64,000 bases of DNA, from positions 1 to 64,000 of the forward strand of contig JNKJ01000033.1 in NCBI GenBank assembly GCA_000702025.1. Direction: 5' to 3'. A program made the position numbers and the translations under genes. Position 1 is the stretch's first letter; each line of letters starts with the position of its first letter. This document shows positions 1-9,819 of the stretch, one piece after another. This stretch comes from Blautia schinkii DSM 10518 (GTDB taxonomy: Bacteria; Bacillota; Clostridia; Lachnospirales; Lachnospiraceae). The notes beneath the pieces were generated by a model that ran no database searches, was not told where the DNA came from, and saw only the letters and a program-made list of their open reading frames with translations.

Positions 1-205
1 CGATCAGCAGATTCATGTACATGCTCCTGTTTGAAAAGATTAAAAGAAACAGATACTGAAAGATTAGTGTTACGGAAATACCTTTCTTTTTGTACGCATT
101 AGCAGCTTTTAAAGCGGAAGAAAGATGGAAGCGTGTAAAAAATCTTCGGATAGATTTTGAAATCTGGTTATCATTCTGGTTGTCTTGTGTTATACTGTTA
201 TTCAT
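1..205 (-). CDS. IS4-like transposase, N-terminal fragment (runs off window)
   Basis: The reverse strand reads an open frame from an ATG at 205 to the window edge, 68 codons with no stop. The N-terminus (MNNSITQDNQ) leads into a basic stretch (SIRRFFTRFHLSSALKAAN) and then a hydrophobic segment ending FSNRSMYMNLL. From memory this resembles the start of IS4-superfamily transposases common in Lachnospiraceae. A GGAGG lies 8 nt before the ATG, which fixes the start. The catalytic DDE domain would lie beyond the left edge, so intactness cannot be judged. The family assignment is recognition only and the reading frame is certain. Confidence 0.7.
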   Translation of the reverse strand, partial: MNNSITQDNQNDNQISKSIRRFFTRFHLSSALKAANAYKKKGISVTLIFQYLFLLIFSNRSMYMNLLI

Positions 206-345
206 AGCATGAGCCTCCGGATATATGATTGTTTCTAGACAACTCAATTATATCAAATCCGATGGTTTCATGCTATTTTAATGCCAGTTATTATTGAATT
301 TTCAAGGTGCATAGGCACTTATTCAAGTGCGAAGTTTGAGTTATA
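206..345. mobile_element. Probable left end of the insertion sequence
   Basis: About 140 bp of AT-rich non-coding DNA lies between the transposase start and the tRNA terminator region. It holds a perfect 6+6 inverted repeat (GCACTT, 4-nt loop, AAGTGC) at 315-330. Short structured ends of this kind are common in insertion sequences. The exact boundary and target duplication cannot be set without the other end of the element. Confidence 0.35.
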
Positions 346-404
346 TTATAATTCAATTTTACTTATGTCCAATTATTTTTAATCCTCTGCCATCCCTTAA
401 ACCG

Positions 405-451
405 CAAAAAACACCGTCCCCGCAGCTATCAGAATGTCTGCAAAAACAGTG
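405..451 (-). terminator. Rho-independent terminator of tRNA-Lys
   Basis: On the minus strand, CACTGTTTTTGCAG pairs with CTGCGGGGACGGTG (14 bp including G-T pairs) around a 12-nt loop and is followed by six T. It lies 8 nt downstream of the tRNA 3' end. Confidence 0.8.
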
Positions 452-458
452 CTTTGAG

Positions 459-531
459 TGCGCCTTCAGGGGCTCGAACCCTGGACACCCTGATTAAGAG
501 TCAGGTGCTCTACCAACTGAGCTAAAAGCGC
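459..531 (-). tRNA. tRNA-Lys (anticodon CTT)
   Basis: The 73-nt cloverleaf reads GCGCTTT in the 5' acceptor strand, paired with AAGGCGC before discriminator A73. It has U8-A9, the D stem GCTC, an anticodon stem CCTGA/TCAGG with loop CTCTTAA (anticodon CTT, reading AAG), and a T loop GGTTCGAGCC. The 3' CCA is not encoded, as is usual in many Firmicutes. The gene stands alone with its own terminator. Confidence 0.95.
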
Positions 532-627
532 ATATTTTTCTCTTTTAAGTGTTTCTTTGTTCCCTTGACGCAAGAGCTATTATAAGCGACAATCTATATA
601 AAAGTCAAGAGGTAATTTACAATTTTT

Positions 628-786
628 TTATTTTTTTTTATCTTTTTTTTCTTTGGGGGTCATATTGTCCAGAAGTTTGCTTAATTCGTCGGCGGATTTC
701 CGCATCCGGACAAACTCACTGTCCAGTTTTTTATGGTCGTAACTGAACTGGGTCATTAAGGATTTGAAGCGGTTGGTACGGCGCAT
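628..786 (-). CDS. Small highly charged protein, unknown function (52 aa)
   Basis: A 52-residue frame beginning MRRTNRFKSLMTQF and ending in a lysine-rich tail (KEKKDKKK). The middle is rich in K, D, E, L and M and would form an amphipathic helix. A GTG eight codons upstream is possible, but GGGGAG sits 6 nt before this ATG, so this start is preferred. There is no signal peptide or membrane segment, and I do not recognise a family. It lies between trmB and the lysine tRNA on the same strand. Its length makes it uncertain, although the ribosome site supports translation. Confidence 0.5.
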   Translation of the reverse strand: MRRTNRFKSLMTQFSYDHKKLDSEFVRMRKSADELSKLLDNMTPKEKKDKKK

Positions 787-910
787 AAACGGCTCCCCGG
801 AATGCGGCACACGGCAGGCATTCCTTTTCTTTCTTATTGTATACTATGCAGGTCACACCATATAAGTGCCACCACATTCTACAAACACCATGCGCCGCAG
901 CAGCCGGCCA

Positions 911-1564
911 TCACCTTGAAATAATCATTTTGCAAATTGGATTTCCCATAGAAGAGAATTTTTCCTCATATTCCGTCATCACATTCCCCAGGACCAATTC
1001 CTCGTCATGATGTAGGTCAAATGTATGGGCAATCAGCTTCCAGCCCGCCTCTTTAACTTCCTCCAGGGAAAATTCAAACAGCTCCCGGTTATCCGTCTTA
1101 AATTCCACGGTCCCATCGGCAGTCAATATCTTGTCATACCGTGCGAGAAATTCCCGAGATGTGAGGCGACGTTTCGCATGGCGGGCTTTGGGCCATGGGT
1201 CGGAAAAATTCAGATATATTTTATCCACTTCACCACAATCAAAAATCTCAGGCAGAATGCGCGCATCAATGCGCATGAAAAATAGATTTTCAAGCAGCTC
1301 TCCTGTTTCTGCCAGCTCCTCCCTCTTCTGCAATGCACGCAGGAGCACACTGTCGTACATTTCAATTCCCACATAATTAATTTCCGGGTTCAGCCGGGCC
1401 ATATCCATGAGAAACCGTCCCTTGCCCATGCCCACTTCAATATGCAGCGGCTGTTTTTTAGGGAAAACAGTCCCCCAGGCTCCCCTATGCGTCTCAGGCT
1501 CCTGTATGACATAAACGCTTTCCGAGATGGCATCTTTCGCCCCGGGTATATTTCTTAATCTCAT
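911..1564 (-). CDS. trmB: tRNA (guanine-N7-)-methyltransferase TrmB
   Basis: TrmB transfers a methyl group from S-adenosylmethionine to N7 of guanine 46 in the variable loop of many tRNAs, in the cytoplasm. The SAM-binding loop VGMGKGRF is at residues 44-51 and the family hallmark NFSDPWPKARHAKRRL at about 119-134. The length of 217 aa is normal for the family. An upstream in-frame ATG would add 16 residues (MVKSSFKVL...), but the Shine-Dalgarno GGAGG lies about 10 nt before the ATG at 1564, so the shorter form is chosen. It is a single gene reading away from the V-ATPase operon. Confidence 0.95.
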   Translation of the reverse strand: MRLRNIPGAKDAISESVYVIQEPETHRGAWGTVFPKKQPLHIEVGMGKGRFLMDMARLNPEINYVGIEMYDSVLLRALQKREELAETGELLENLFFMRIDARILPEIFDCGEVDKIYLNFSDPWPKARHAKRRLTSREFLARYDKILTADGTVEFKTDNRELFEFSLEEVKEAGWKLIAHTFDLHHDEELVLGNVMTEYEEKFSSMGNPICKMIISR

Positions 1565-1689
1565 ATGAAATCTTCCTCCACAACTCAAGACTTTAAATGA
1601 AGACTTTACCAAGATTCAATCATACACGTTTTTCAGCCGCCGTGCAACTTTTTCGTAAAATCTGTCTTGTTTCATAAAACCTCCCTCCC

Positions 1690-1754
1690 AAATCTTCTTC
1701 ACAAATCTTCTTCACAAATCCCCCTAACAAATCTCTCTAACAAATCGTTCCCCA
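1690..1754. repeat. 13-bp tandem repeat, about five units
   Basis: Units of the form AAATCTTCTTCAC follow head to tail: two identical copies, then three diverged ones (AAATCCCCCTAAC, AAATCTCTCTAAC, AAATCGTTCC). It lies in the non-coding gap between trmB and the V-ATPase promoter. Confidence 0.75.
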
Positions 1755-1841
1755 AAAGTCAGGCCTCACAAACTCATGTTTTATAACACCGCCCACGTCC
1801 TACAACATGAACAATTTTTATTCAGATTAAAAGATTTTTTG

Positions 1842-1871
1842 TTGGTATTTTTCAACGAAAAGGTGTATTAT
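1842..1871 (+). promoter_or_regulatory. Possible promoter of the V-ATPase operon
   Basis: TTGGTA at 1842-1847 and TATTAT at 1866-1871 are separated by 18 bp, about 70 nt before the first gene. The match to a housekeeping promoter is moderate. The rest of the gap from 1565 to 1942 holds only the 13-bp repeats and AT-rich DNA. Confidence 0.4.
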
Positions 1872-1942
1872 ATAGGGACGGATTATATAACTGACTTTTA
1901 ATAAGTAGGCCAGCTATAAAATAATAAAAAAGGAGGGTGCAG

Positions 1943-2254
1943 ATGGAACAGATACTTAGTAAGTTATCGGAAATCGAAATCACCGCCAGACGCATCATGG
2001 AAGATGCTGACAGGACCAAAAAAGCTCTCTCTGAGGAAATGGAAAAGAAATGCAAGGATTACGACGCTGAGCTGGAGAAACAGACCAACGAAAAAATCGC
2101 AAAAATCCGTGCAGACCTGGAAAAGGAGAAGGACGCCCAGCTTACAGCCCTTATCGATGACACGGATGCCGCTTTTTCTGACCTGGATTCTTATTATGAA
2201 GAAAACCATGATCGCCTTTCCGAAGAATTATTTAAAAAAATATTGAAACTGTAA
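1943..2254 (+). CDS. V-type ATPase small coiled-coil subunit (peripheral stalk, NtpF/H type)
   Basis: A 103-residue, almost wholly helical, heavily charged protein (KCKDYDAELEKQTNEKIAKI), as expected of the G/F/H-type partner that pairs with subunit E in the peripheral stalk. It is the first gene of the operon. AGGAGG at 1931-1936 directly abuts a GTG at 1937, so the ATG at 1943, 6 nt further on, is taken as the start. The gene is followed by subunit C after about 30 nt. The assignment rests on composition and position, because these stalk subunits are poorly conserved in sequence. Confidence 0.8.
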   Translation: MEQILSKLSEIEITARRIMEDADRTKKALSEEMEKKCKDYDAELEKQTNEKIAKIRADLEKEKDAQLTALIDDTDAAFSDLDSYYEENHDRLSEELFKKILKL

Positions 2255-2283
2255 CACCAAAACCGGAAAGGAAGTGATGTTGA

Positions 2284-3327
2284 ATGGGAAGTGTCCTCTC
2301 CTACAGCGGACTTTCCACGAAAATCCGCGCAATGCAGAGCCGGCTGATCTCTGAGGAACAGCTTCAGGAAATCATCCAGCTTCCCAGTGTGCCGCAGGTC
2401 GCATCTTATTTAAAAAGGACGCCCGAATATGCACAGGCCTGGTCCTCCATTGACGAGAATGACCTGCACCGAGGACAGATAGAAAGACTGCTGAAAAAAT
2501 CTATTTTCGGTAATTTTTCCCGTATATACCATTTTGCCAATCCAGAACAGAGAAAATTTCTTGAGCTGTATGCCAAAAGGTACGAGATCCGTGTGCTGAA
2601 AGAGGTCATGACAAACCTCTTTGACCACCGCAACACTGACCCGGTGGATATTTCCCCATACCGGGAATTCTTCCGGCTGCACTCCAAGCTGGATGTGGAC
2701 CGGCTAGTGGCCTGCACCACCATGGAGGAATTCATAGGTGCACTCAAGGGCAATGAATTCTACGGGCCGCTCTCAAGAATCCAGGAGCATGAAAAAGCTC
2801 TGCTGTTTGATTACGGAATGGCGCTTGATCTATACTATTTCACACAGATATGGAACATCCGCAAAAAGCTGTTTCAGGGCCACGACCTTGATGAAATCAC
2901 CAAGGCCTACGGCGAGAAATTTGATATGCTGAACCTACAGTTTATCCAGCGCTCCAAACGCTATTTCGGCATGGATTCCGCCAGTGTCTACGCACTGCTG
3001 ATCCCCATGAACTACAAGCTGAAAAAAGAGGAGATCAACGCGCTGGTAGAGTCCACCACTTACGAAGAAGCGCGGCAGATATTTAAGAGGACCTACTACG
3101 GGCAGAAATACGAGCAGCTTACCGTGGCAAACCTGGAGGAATTTTATAACTACATCCTCCGCGATACCCTGGAGCGGGAGGCCCGCAAGGACCCGTACTC
3201 CGTGGCTATCATTTATTCCTATCTGTACCATAAAGAACATGAAGTGAACCGTCTGACCATTGCCATAGAATGTGTGCGCTACGGCGTGGAACCGGACGAA
3301 GCTATGCGTTATATTCGCAACAACTAA
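2284..3327 (+). CDS. ntpC: V-type ATP synthase subunit C
   Basis: Subunit C (347 aa) is the wedge that joins the central rotor stalk to the membrane K ring, like subunit d of the eukaryotic and bacterial enzymes. The sequence is mostly helical and soluble, with the typical N-terminal MGSVLSYSGLSTKIRAMQSR and a Tyr-rich C-terminal part (ARKDPYSVAIIYSYLYHKEH). The length fits the family. It lies between the small stalk subunit and subunit I, which is the usual bacterial V-ATPase order. Confidence 0.92.
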   Translation: MGSVLSYSGLSTKIRAMQSRLISEEQLQEIIQLPSVPQVASYLKRTPEYAQAWSSIDENDLHRGQIERLLKKSIFGNFSRIYHFANPEQRKFLELYAKRYEIRVLKEVMTNLFDHRNTDPVDISPYREFFRLHSKLDVDRLVACTTMEEFIGALKGNEFYGPLSRIQEHEKALLFDYGMALDLYYFTQIWNIRKKLFQGHDLDEITKAYGEKFDMLNLQFIQRSKRYFGMDSASVYALLIPMNYKLKKEEINALVESTTYEEARQIFKRTYYGQKYEQLTVANLEEFYNYILRDTLEREARKDPYSVAIIYSYLYHKEHEVNRLTIAIECVRYGVEPDEAMRYIRNN

Positions 3328-3345
3328 CAACCCGGAGGTAGCAAC

Positions 3346-5277
3346 GTGATAGAGAAAATGAAATTTTTAAGTATAACCGGGCCAAAAGCGGATATTGACA
3401 GAGTGGTAAACACCTATTTATCCAAATATGAGATCCACCTGGAAAATGCTCTTTCAGAGCTGACCACGGTAGAGAATCTGTCGCCGTTTTTGGAAATCAA
3501 TCCTTATAAAGAAGCGTTGTTCACGATCAACCGCTTTTATGAGGAGCTGGACTCTCCCGAACGAATCCCCCCGAGGCACCTGGAAATCGAGCAGGCGCTC
3601 TCCATAGTGAGACGGGTATCCGATGAGGCATCCAAGATTACCACGGCCCGTACGGAATTGGAGGAAAAGCATAACTCCATTGTGGAATCCCTGCGGATCA
3701 TCCGCCCCTTCCGCAATATGAATTATGATGTGTCTTCCATCCTAAAATTTGAGTATATCCATTACCGTTTCGGGCGGATTGAAAAGGAATACTTCCAGAA
3801 ATTTGAGAAATACATCTACGACAATCTTGATACTTTATTTATCAAATGCGAGGAGGACGATCAATATATCTGGGGCATTTATTTCGTGCCCAAGCATGAG
3901 GCCCACAAGGTAGATGCGGTGTATTCCTCCATGCATTTTGAACGTATTTTCATGCCGGACAATTATGACGGTACGGCGAAAGAAGCTTTCGAAGCTTTAA
4001 ACGCACAGTTTGAGGAGAGCAACGCTGCTCTTTCGGCCAATAAATCCGCATGGAAAAAGTATCTCATGGATAATCAGGAGGATATTATCTCCGCCAGAAA
4101 CGCCATCATGCAGCTTTCCAGCAACTTTGATGTGCGCAAGCTTGCCGCGTGTACTCACGGCGACCGGGATGTTTTCTATATCCTCTGCGGCTGGATGTCC
4201 CAGCGGGATGCCAAAGCGTTCCAGAATGACATTAAGGATGACGACCATCTTTTCTGCATCATTGAGGATGAGGACCATAATATTTATAAAAAGCCTCCCA
4301 CCAAGCTGCGCAACCCCAAGCTTTTCAAGCCCTTTGAGATGTATGTGAAAATGTACGGCCTGCCCGCTTACGGCGAGCTGGACCCCACCTGGTTCGTGGC
4401 CATCACCTATTCCTTCATCTTCGGCGCCATGTTCGGGGACGTTGGACAGGGACTGCTGCTTTTCATCGGTGGATTCCTGTTATACAAATTTAAGCATATT
4501 GACCTGGCAGGTATTATCAGCTGTGCCGGAGTATTTTCTACGTTTTTCGGTTTCATGTTTGGCAGTATCTTCGGCTTTGAAGACGTAATCCCTGCCGTGT
4601 GGCTGCGGCCCATGAACAACATGATGACCGTACCTTTTATCGGAAAACTGAATACCGTATTTATTATTGCCATTGGCTTCGGCATGGGCATTATCCTTCT
4701 CTGCATGATCTTCAATATTATCAATTCCTGGAAAATCAAGGATGTAGAGAAAACCTGGTTTGATACAAATGCAGTGGCCGGCCTTGTGTTCTACGGCTCC
4801 GTTGTACTGGTGATCGCACTTTTCCTCGCCGGAAAGAAGCTTCCCGGAACGGCTGTGCTCTGCGTGATGTTCATCATCCCTCTGCTTTTGATTTTCTTTA
4901 AAGAGCCTCTTACCAACCTGGTAGAGAAAAAGGCAGAGATCATGCCCAAGCAGAAAGGCATGTTTGTAGTCCAGGGAATCTTTGAAATGTTTGAAGTGCT
5001 CTTAAGCTACTTTTCAAACACGCTTTCCTTTGTGCGTATCGGTGCTTTCGCTGTCAGCCATGCGGCAATGATGGAGGTTGTACTGATGCTCGCGGGCGCG
5101 GAGAGCGGCAGCCTGAACTGGCTGGTCGTAATCCTCGGAAACCTGTTTGTATGCGGTATGGAGGGCCTGATCGTCGGAATTCAGGTTCTTCGTCTGGAAT
5201 ACTATGAGATATTCAGCCGCTTTTATAAAGGTACCGGACGGAAATTTGAACCTTTCCGATCCACAAAAACAAATTAA
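3346..5277 (+). CDS. ntpI: V-type ATP synthase subunit I
   Basis: Subunit I (643 aa) is the stator membrane protein, equivalent to eukaryotic subunit a, that forms the ion half-channels. The N-terminal half (to about residue 340) is soluble and helical. The C-terminal half has about seven membrane segments beginning near WFVAITYSFIFGAMFGDVGQ. The segment LSYFSNTLSFVRIGAFAVSH carries the conserved arginine (in SFVRIGAF) that faces the glutamate of the K ring. The start is GTG with GGAGG nearby. The next gene encodes the ring subunit K, its physical partner. Confidence 0.95.
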   Translation: MIEKMKFLSITGPKADIDRVVNTYLSKYEIHLENALSELTTVENLSPFLEINPYKEALFTINRFYEELDSPERIPPRHLEIEQALSIVRRVSDEASKITTARTELEEKHNSIVESLRIIRPFRNMNYDVSSILKFEYIHYRFGRIEKEYFQKFEKYIYDNLDTLFIKCEEDDQYIWGIYFVPKHEAHKVDAVYSSMHFERIFMPDNYDGTAKEAFEALNAQFEESNAALSANKSAWKKYLMDNQEDIISARNAIMQLSSNFDVRKLAACTHGDRDVFYILCGWMSQRDAKAFQNDIKDDDHLFCIIEDEDHNIYKKPPTKLRNPKLFKPFEMYVKMYGLPAYGELDPTWFVAITYSFIFGAMFGDVGQGLLLFIGGFLLYKFKHIDLAGIISCAGVFSTFFGFMFGSIFGFEDVIPAVWLRPMNNMMTVPFIGKLNTVFIIAIGFGMGIILLCMIFNIINSWKIKDVEKTWFDTNAVAGLVFYGSVVLVIALFLAGKKLPGTAVLCVMFIIPLLLIFFKEPLTNLVEKKAEIMPKQKGMFVVQGIFEMFEVLLSYFSNTLSFVRIGAFAVSHAAMMEVVLMLAGAESGSLNWLVVILGNLFVCGMEGLIVGIQVLRLEYYEIFSRFYKGTGRKFEPFRSTKTN

Positions 5278-5301
5278 TTTTTTAAGAGGAGGTCATCTAT
5301 C

Positions 5302-5733
5302 ATGACAGTTATGACACAAATTGTATTAGCAGCAGCACTTGTATTAAGCATTATCCTTCCATTCGGCTATTACCTGATCGGGCAAAAGAACCGCGGCCGT
5401 TATAAAACAGCCATTGGCGTAAACGCCTTTTTCTTCTTCGGGACCATGCTGATAGCCATCACTATGATGTTTGCAGGCAGAACCTCTGTACAGGCAGCCG
5501 CAGGCGCAGATGCCGGCCTGGCAACAGGTATGGGCTACATCGCAGCCGCCCTTGTTACCGGCCTTTCCTGTATCGGCGGTGGTATTGCCGTGGCCAGCGC
5601 GGCAAGTGCAGCATTGGGAGCAATCAGCGAGGACCAGAGTATTCTTGGTAAATCCCTGATCTTCGTAGGTCTGGCAGAAGGTGTTGCCCTCTACGGACTG
5701 ATCATCTCCTTCATGATCTTAGGTCAGTTATAA
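5302..5733 (+). CDS. ntpK: V-type ATP synthase subunit K (proteolipid ring)
   Basis: A 143-residue proteolipid with four predicted membrane helices at about 5-26, 37-58, 75-103 and 115-140. The second hairpin is a classic c-type hairpin: a glycine/alanine-rich helix (GLSCIGGGIAVASAASAALG), a polar loop (SEDQSILGK) and the ion-binding glutamate E126 in FVGLAEGVALYG. The first hairpin is only loosely similar and has no carboxylate, so each subunit carries one ion site. By eye the glutamine that serves as a sodium ligand in Enterococcus NtpK (position about 29 before the Glu) is not present (V97), so the coupling ion is open. Confidence 0.93.
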   Translation: MTVMTQIVLAAALVLSIILPFGYYLIGQKNRGRYKTAIGVNAFFFFGTMLIAITMMFAGRTSVQAAAGADAGLATGMGYIAAALVTGLSCIGGGIAVASAASAALGAISEDQSILGKSLIFVGLAEGVALYGLIISFMILGQL

Positions 5734-5734
5734 G

Positions 5735-6043
5735 ATGCAGATGTATTTAATCAGCGACAATATCGATACCTACACAGGGATGCGGCTGGCAGGTGTGGAA
5801 GGCGTAGTCGTCCATGAGCGTGACGAGCTTCGTGAAGCACTGGAAACAGCCATCGCCAACAAAGAAATCGGGATCATTCTCCTGACCGAGAAGTTCGGCA
5901 GAGAATTCCCGGAGCTTGTGGACGATGTCAAGCTTCACCACAAGACGCCTCTCATCATCGAAATTCCCGACAGGCACGGTACTGGACGTAAACCGGACTT
6001 TATCACTTCATATGTGAACGAGGCGATAGGACTAAAACTATAG
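5735..6043 (+). CDS. ntpG: V-type ATP synthase subunit F
   Basis: Subunit F (102 aa) is part of the central rotor shaft together with subunit D. It has the small alpha/beta fold pattern of the family: MYLISDNIDTYTGMRLAGVE at the start and IGIILLTEKFGREFPELVDD in the middle. It begins one base after the subunit K stop codon, so translation is probably coupled. Confidence 0.92.
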   Translation: MQMYLISDNIDTYTGMRLAGVEGVVVHERDELREALETAIANKEIGIILLTEKFGREFPELVDDVKLHHKTPLIIEIPDRHGTGRKPDFITSYVNEAIGLKL

Positions 6044-6055
6044 GCAGGTGATAGT

Positions 6056-6643
6056 ATGACAATTGAAGAAAAGCTGCAGCATTTCTATGATGCCTCTGTG
6101 GAGGATGCACGCCACGAGGCTGCAAAGGAGCTGGAGGACCACAAAAAAGCTCTTGAGGAAATGCTGTCCGAACATAAAAAGACCAGAAGGCAGAACGCCG
6201 AGGCTGAGATCAAGGCAGAAACCGAAAATTCCCGCCGCGAAGTAAACAAGGCTCTCTCCGCCAAACAGCTTATGATCAAGCGTAACTGGACTAAAAAACA
6301 AAACGAGCTGAAGGAAAAGCTGTTCGTAGAGGTCAAGGACCGGCTGGAACAGTTCATGACCACGCCTCAGTATGAGGATTACCTCTGTACCAAAATCCGG
6401 GAGGCCAAGGCTTTTGCGGGCGAGGATGAAATTTTTATCTACCTCTCTCCCGCTGACAGCGCGCGTATCCACTCCCTGGTGGCAAGGACCGGATTCCCTC
6501 TGCAGGTCGCAGACGAATCCTTTATGGGCGGGATCAAAGCTATGATTCCCAGCAAAAACATTCTCATTGACAATTCCTTCCTGGAAAATTTCCAGTCAAT
6601 GCGCAAAGAGTTTAAATTTGACGGAGGGCTGAAGCATGAGTAA
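6056..6643 (+). CDS. ntpE: V-type ATP synthase subunit E
   Basis: Subunit E (195 aa) forms the peripheral stalk with the small coiled-coil subunit at the start of the operon. Residues 1 to about 105 form a long charged helix (AKELEDHKKALEEMLSEHKK) and the remainder is the globular head domain. Its end overlaps the start of subunit A by 8 nt. The GGAGGG that serves subunit A lies inside its last codons. Confidence 0.92.
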   Translation: MTIEEKLQHFYDASVEDARHEAAKELEDHKKALEEMLSEHKKTRRQNAEAEIKAETENSRREVNKALSAKQLMIKRNWTKKQNELKEKLFVEVKDRLEQFMTTPQYEDYLCTKIREAKAFAGEDEIFIYLSPADSARIHSLVARTGFPLQVADESFMGGIKAMIPSKNILIDNSFLENFQSMRKEFKFDGGLKHE

Positions 6644-8405
6644 AACTGGTATTATCTACGGCGTCAACGGCCCTGTCATTTACCTGAAAGGCGACCCGGG
6701 ATTTAAAATATCCGAGATGGTCCATGTCGGCCCGGAAAATCTGGTTGGCGAGGTCATCGGGCTGAAAAAAGGAATGACCACCATCCAGGTCTTTGAGGAA
6801 ACAACAGGTCTGAAGCCGGGTGAAACCGTTACGGGCACAGGAGACGCAATCTCCGTACTGTTAGGCCCCGGTATCATCCATAATATTTTCGACGGCATCC
6901 AGCGCCCTCTGGAGGAGATTGCTAAGAACTCAGGCAAATATATCTCCAGAGGTGTAAGTGTAAACTCTTTGGATACTGAAAAGAAATGGGACGTACACAT
7001 TACCGTAAATAAGGGCGATATCGTAGGCCCCGGCACCATCATTGCCGAGACCCAGGAGACAGATTCCATCCTGCACAAATCCATGGTCCCTCCCAACATC
7101 GTGGAGGCAACCGTAGTCAGTACTGTTCCGGATGGTTCCTACACCATCATCGATCCTATCGTGACCCTGCGCCTGCCGGACGGTACGCAGACTGAGCTTG
7201 CCCTTGCCCAGAAATGGCCTATCCGTATCCCGCGGCCCACGCATCAGCGTTTCCCGGCCAGTGTGCCGCTGATAACCGGACAACGTATCCTGGACACTCT
7301 GTTCCCCATTGCAAAGGGCGGTACAGCGGCTGTTCCCGGCGGTTTCGGTACAGGCAAGACCATGACACAGCACCAGATTGCGAAATGGTCAGATGCGGAT
7401 ATCATCATTTATATTGGCTGCGGCGAGCGTGGGAACGAAATGACACAGGTTCTTGAGGATTTCAGCAAGCTCATCGACCCGAAATCCGGCAACCTCATGA
7501 TGGACCGTACCACACTGATCGCCAACACCTCCAATATGCCTGTGGCTGCCCGTGAGGCTTCCATTTATACAGGTGTGACTTTGGCCGAGTATTACCGTGA
7601 CATGGGCTATGATGTGGCGATCATGGCAGACTCCACCTCCCGTTGGGCTGAGGCTCTGCGTGAGCTTTCCGGCCGTCTGGAGGAGATGCCCGCGGAGGAA
7701 GGCTTCCCGGCATATCTCGCATCCAAGCTCTCCGCGTTCTATGAGAGAGCCGGTATGATGCAGAACTTAAACGGCACCGAAGGCTCTGTAACCATCATTG
7801 GAGCGGTTTCCCCCCAGGGCGGCGACTTCTCCGAGCCTGTTACCCAGAATACGAAGCGTTTCGTACGCTGCTTCTGGGGCCTTGATAAATCCCTGGCTTA
7901 TGCCCGGCATTTCCCGGCTATCCACTGGCTTACCAGCTACAGCGAATACCTGGAGGACTTAAGCCCCTGGTACAGAAACAATGTGTCCCCGAAATTTGTG
8001 TCTGACAGAAATCAGATCATGGCTATCCTAAATCAGGAAAGCTCTTTGATGGAGATAGTGAAGCTTATCGGAAGCGATGTCCTGCCGGATGACCAGAAGC
8101 TGACCCTGGAGATTGCCAGAGTGATCCGTCTGGGCTTCCTGCAGCAGAACGCCTTCCATCCGGAGGACACCTGTGTTCCTATGGAAAAACAGTTCCAGAT
8201 GATGGAGATCATCCTCTATCTCTACGAAAAAGCGCGTGCCCTGGTAAACCGCGGCATGCCTGTGTCCGTACTGAAGGAGGACAACATCTTTGAGCATATC
8301 ATTTCCATCAAATATGACGTGCCGAACAAAGAGCTTGACCGATTTACCCATTACAAAGACGAAATTGACAGATTCTATAACCATGTATTAGAGAAGAACG
8401 GCTAA
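6636..8405 (+). CDS. ntpA: V-type ATP synthase catalytic subunit A
   Basis: The catalytic subunit (589 aa) of the A3B3 head hydrolyses or makes ATP. The P-loop GGFGTGKT is at residues 235-242 and is followed by QHQIAKW and the family signature [16 protein letters not shown]. The non-homologous region typical of A subunits, absent from F-type beta, lies between about 110 and 200. A Walker B-like [14 protein letters not shown] follows. The usual family P-loop is GPFGAGKT; the two changes here leave the lysine and threonine intact. Confidence 0.97.
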   Translation: MSKTGIIYGVNGPVIYLKGDPGFKISEMVHVGPENLVGEVIGLKKGMTTIQVFEETTGLKPGETVTGTGDAISVLLGPGIIHNIFDGIQRPLEEIAKNSGKYISRGVSVNSLDTEKKWDVHITVNKGDIVGPGTIIAETQETDSILHKSMVPPNIVEATVVSTVPDGSYTIIDPIVTLRLPDGTQTELALAQKWPIRIPRPTHQRFPASVPLITGQRILDTLFPIAKGGTAAVPGGFGTGKTMTQHQIAKWSDADIIIYIGCGERGNEMTQVLEDFSKLIDPKSGNLMMDRTTLIANTSNMPVAAREASIYTGVTLAEYYRDMGYDVAIMADSTSRWAEALRELSGRLEEMPAEEGFPAYLASKLSAFYERAGMMQNLNGTEGSVTIIGAVSPQGGDFSEPVTQNTKRFVRCFWGLDKSLAYARHFPAIHWLTSYSEYLEDLSPWYRNNVSPKFVSDRNQIMAILNQESSLMEIVKLIGSDVLPDDQKLTLEIARVIRLGFLQQNAFHPEDTCVPMEKQFQMMEIILYLYEKARALVNRGMPVSVLKEDNIFEHIISIKYDVPNKELDRFTHYKDEIDRFYNHVLEKNG

Positions 8406-8418
8406 GGAGGAGTAGTTT

Positions 8419-9801
8419 ATGGCAATCGAATATTTAGGCTTAAGCGAAATAAACGGCCCTCTTGTAGTCCTGGAAGGCGTAAAGAACGCATCCTATGAGG
8501 AAATCGTAGAATTCCGCATGGACGACGGGACGCAAAAAATCGGCCGTATTGTAGAAATATATGATGACAAAGCAGTCATCCAGGTGTTTGAGGGTACAGA
8601 CAACATGTCCCTCGGCAACACCCATACCCGTCTCACCGGGCATCCTATGGAAATCGGGCTTTCCCCGGAAATCCTGGGACGTACCTTCAACGGCATCGGC
8701 CAGCCTATCGATGGTTTAGGCGAAATCACCCCAGAGGTGAGCTTAAACATCAATGGTCTGCCCCTAAACCCCGTTACCCGGGAATATCCGCGTAACTATA
8801 TCAACACCGGTATTTCGGCCATTGACGGCCTTACCACCCTGATCCGCGGCCAGAAGCTGCCGATTTTCTCCGGAAACGGCCTGCCCCATGACAAGCTGGC
8901 TGCCCAGATCGTGCAGCAGGCATCCTTAGGAGGCGGCTCAGATGACAACTTCGCCATCGTGTTCGCGGCCATGGGTGTAAAATATGACGTGGCTGAGTTT
9001 TTCCGCCGTACCTTTGAGGAAAGCGGTGCGTCCGACCATGTAGTCATGTTCCTCAACCTTGCCAATGACCCTGTGGTAGAGCGTCTGCTCACACCAAAGA
9101 TTGCGCTTACGGCTGCGGAATATCTGGCTTTTGAGCTGGGTATGCACATTCTTGTTATTTTGACGGATATCACCTCCTTCTGTGAGGCTATGCGTGAGGT
9201 TTCCTCCTCCAAGGGAGAGATTCCTTCCAGAAAGGGATATCCGGGTTATCTTTACAGTGAGCTTGCCACTCTTTACGAGCGTGCAGGCATTGTCCGGGGC
9301 GGAAGCGGTTCTGTGACCCAGATACCGATTCTGACCATGCCCAATGACGATATTACCCACCCCATCCCTGACCTGACAGGCTACATCACCGAGGGCCAGA
9401 TCGTGCTTGACCGCCAGCTTCACGGCCAGGCTGTCTATCCGCCCATCAACGTGCTGCCGTCACTTTCCCGTCTGATGAAGGACGGTATCGGAGAGGGATT
9501 TACAAGAGCTGACCATCAGGATGTGGCAAACCAGCTTTTCTCCTGCTACGCAAAAGTAGGAGACGCCAGAGCGCTTGCCTCGGTTATCGGTGAGGATGAG
9601 CTTTCTCCGCTGGATAAACGTTATCTGGTATTCGGCAAAGCCTTTGAGGCGGAGTTCGTAGGCCAGAGCGAGACGGAGAACAGGAGCATCACAGAGACAC
9701 TGGATAAGGGCTGGGAGCTTCTGGGACTGCTGCCCCGTGATGAGCTTGACCGAATTGACACCAAGGTTCTTGACCAGTATTACAGGGAAACTGTCCGCTA
9801 A
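8419..9801 (+). CDS. ntpB: V-type ATP synthase regulatory subunit B
   Basis: The non-catalytic head subunit (460 aa), alternating with A. The position of a P-loop is taken by [12 protein letters not shown] (residues 151-162), the degenerate form characteristic of B subunits. [18 protein letters not shown] and the C-terminal helical domain are present. It is preceded by AAGGAGGAG and lies 13 nt after the stop codon of subunit A. Confidence 0.97.
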   Translation: MAIEYLGLSEINGPLVVLEGVKNASYEEIVEFRMDDGTQKIGRIVEIYDDKAVIQVFEGTDNMSLGNTHTRLTGHPMEIGLSPEILGRTFNGIGQPIDGLGEITPEVSLNINGLPLNPVTREYPRNYINTGISAIDGLTTLIRGQKLPIFSGNGLPHDKLAAQIVQQASLGGGSDDNFAIVFAAMGVKYDVAEFFRRTFEESGASDHVVMFLNLANDPVVERLLTPKIALTAAEYLAFELGMHILVILTDITSFCEAMREVSSSKGEIPSRKGYPGYLYSELATLYERAGIVRGGSGSVTQIPILTMPNDDITHPIPDLTGYITEGQIVLDRQLHGQAVYPPINVLPSLSRLMKDGIGEGFTRADHQDVANQLFSCYAKVGDARALASVIGEDELSPLDKRYLVFGKAFEAEFVGQSETENRSITETLDKGWELLGLLPRDELDRIDTKVLDQYYRETVR

Positions 9802-9819
9802 TCAAAGTGAGGTGATTTC

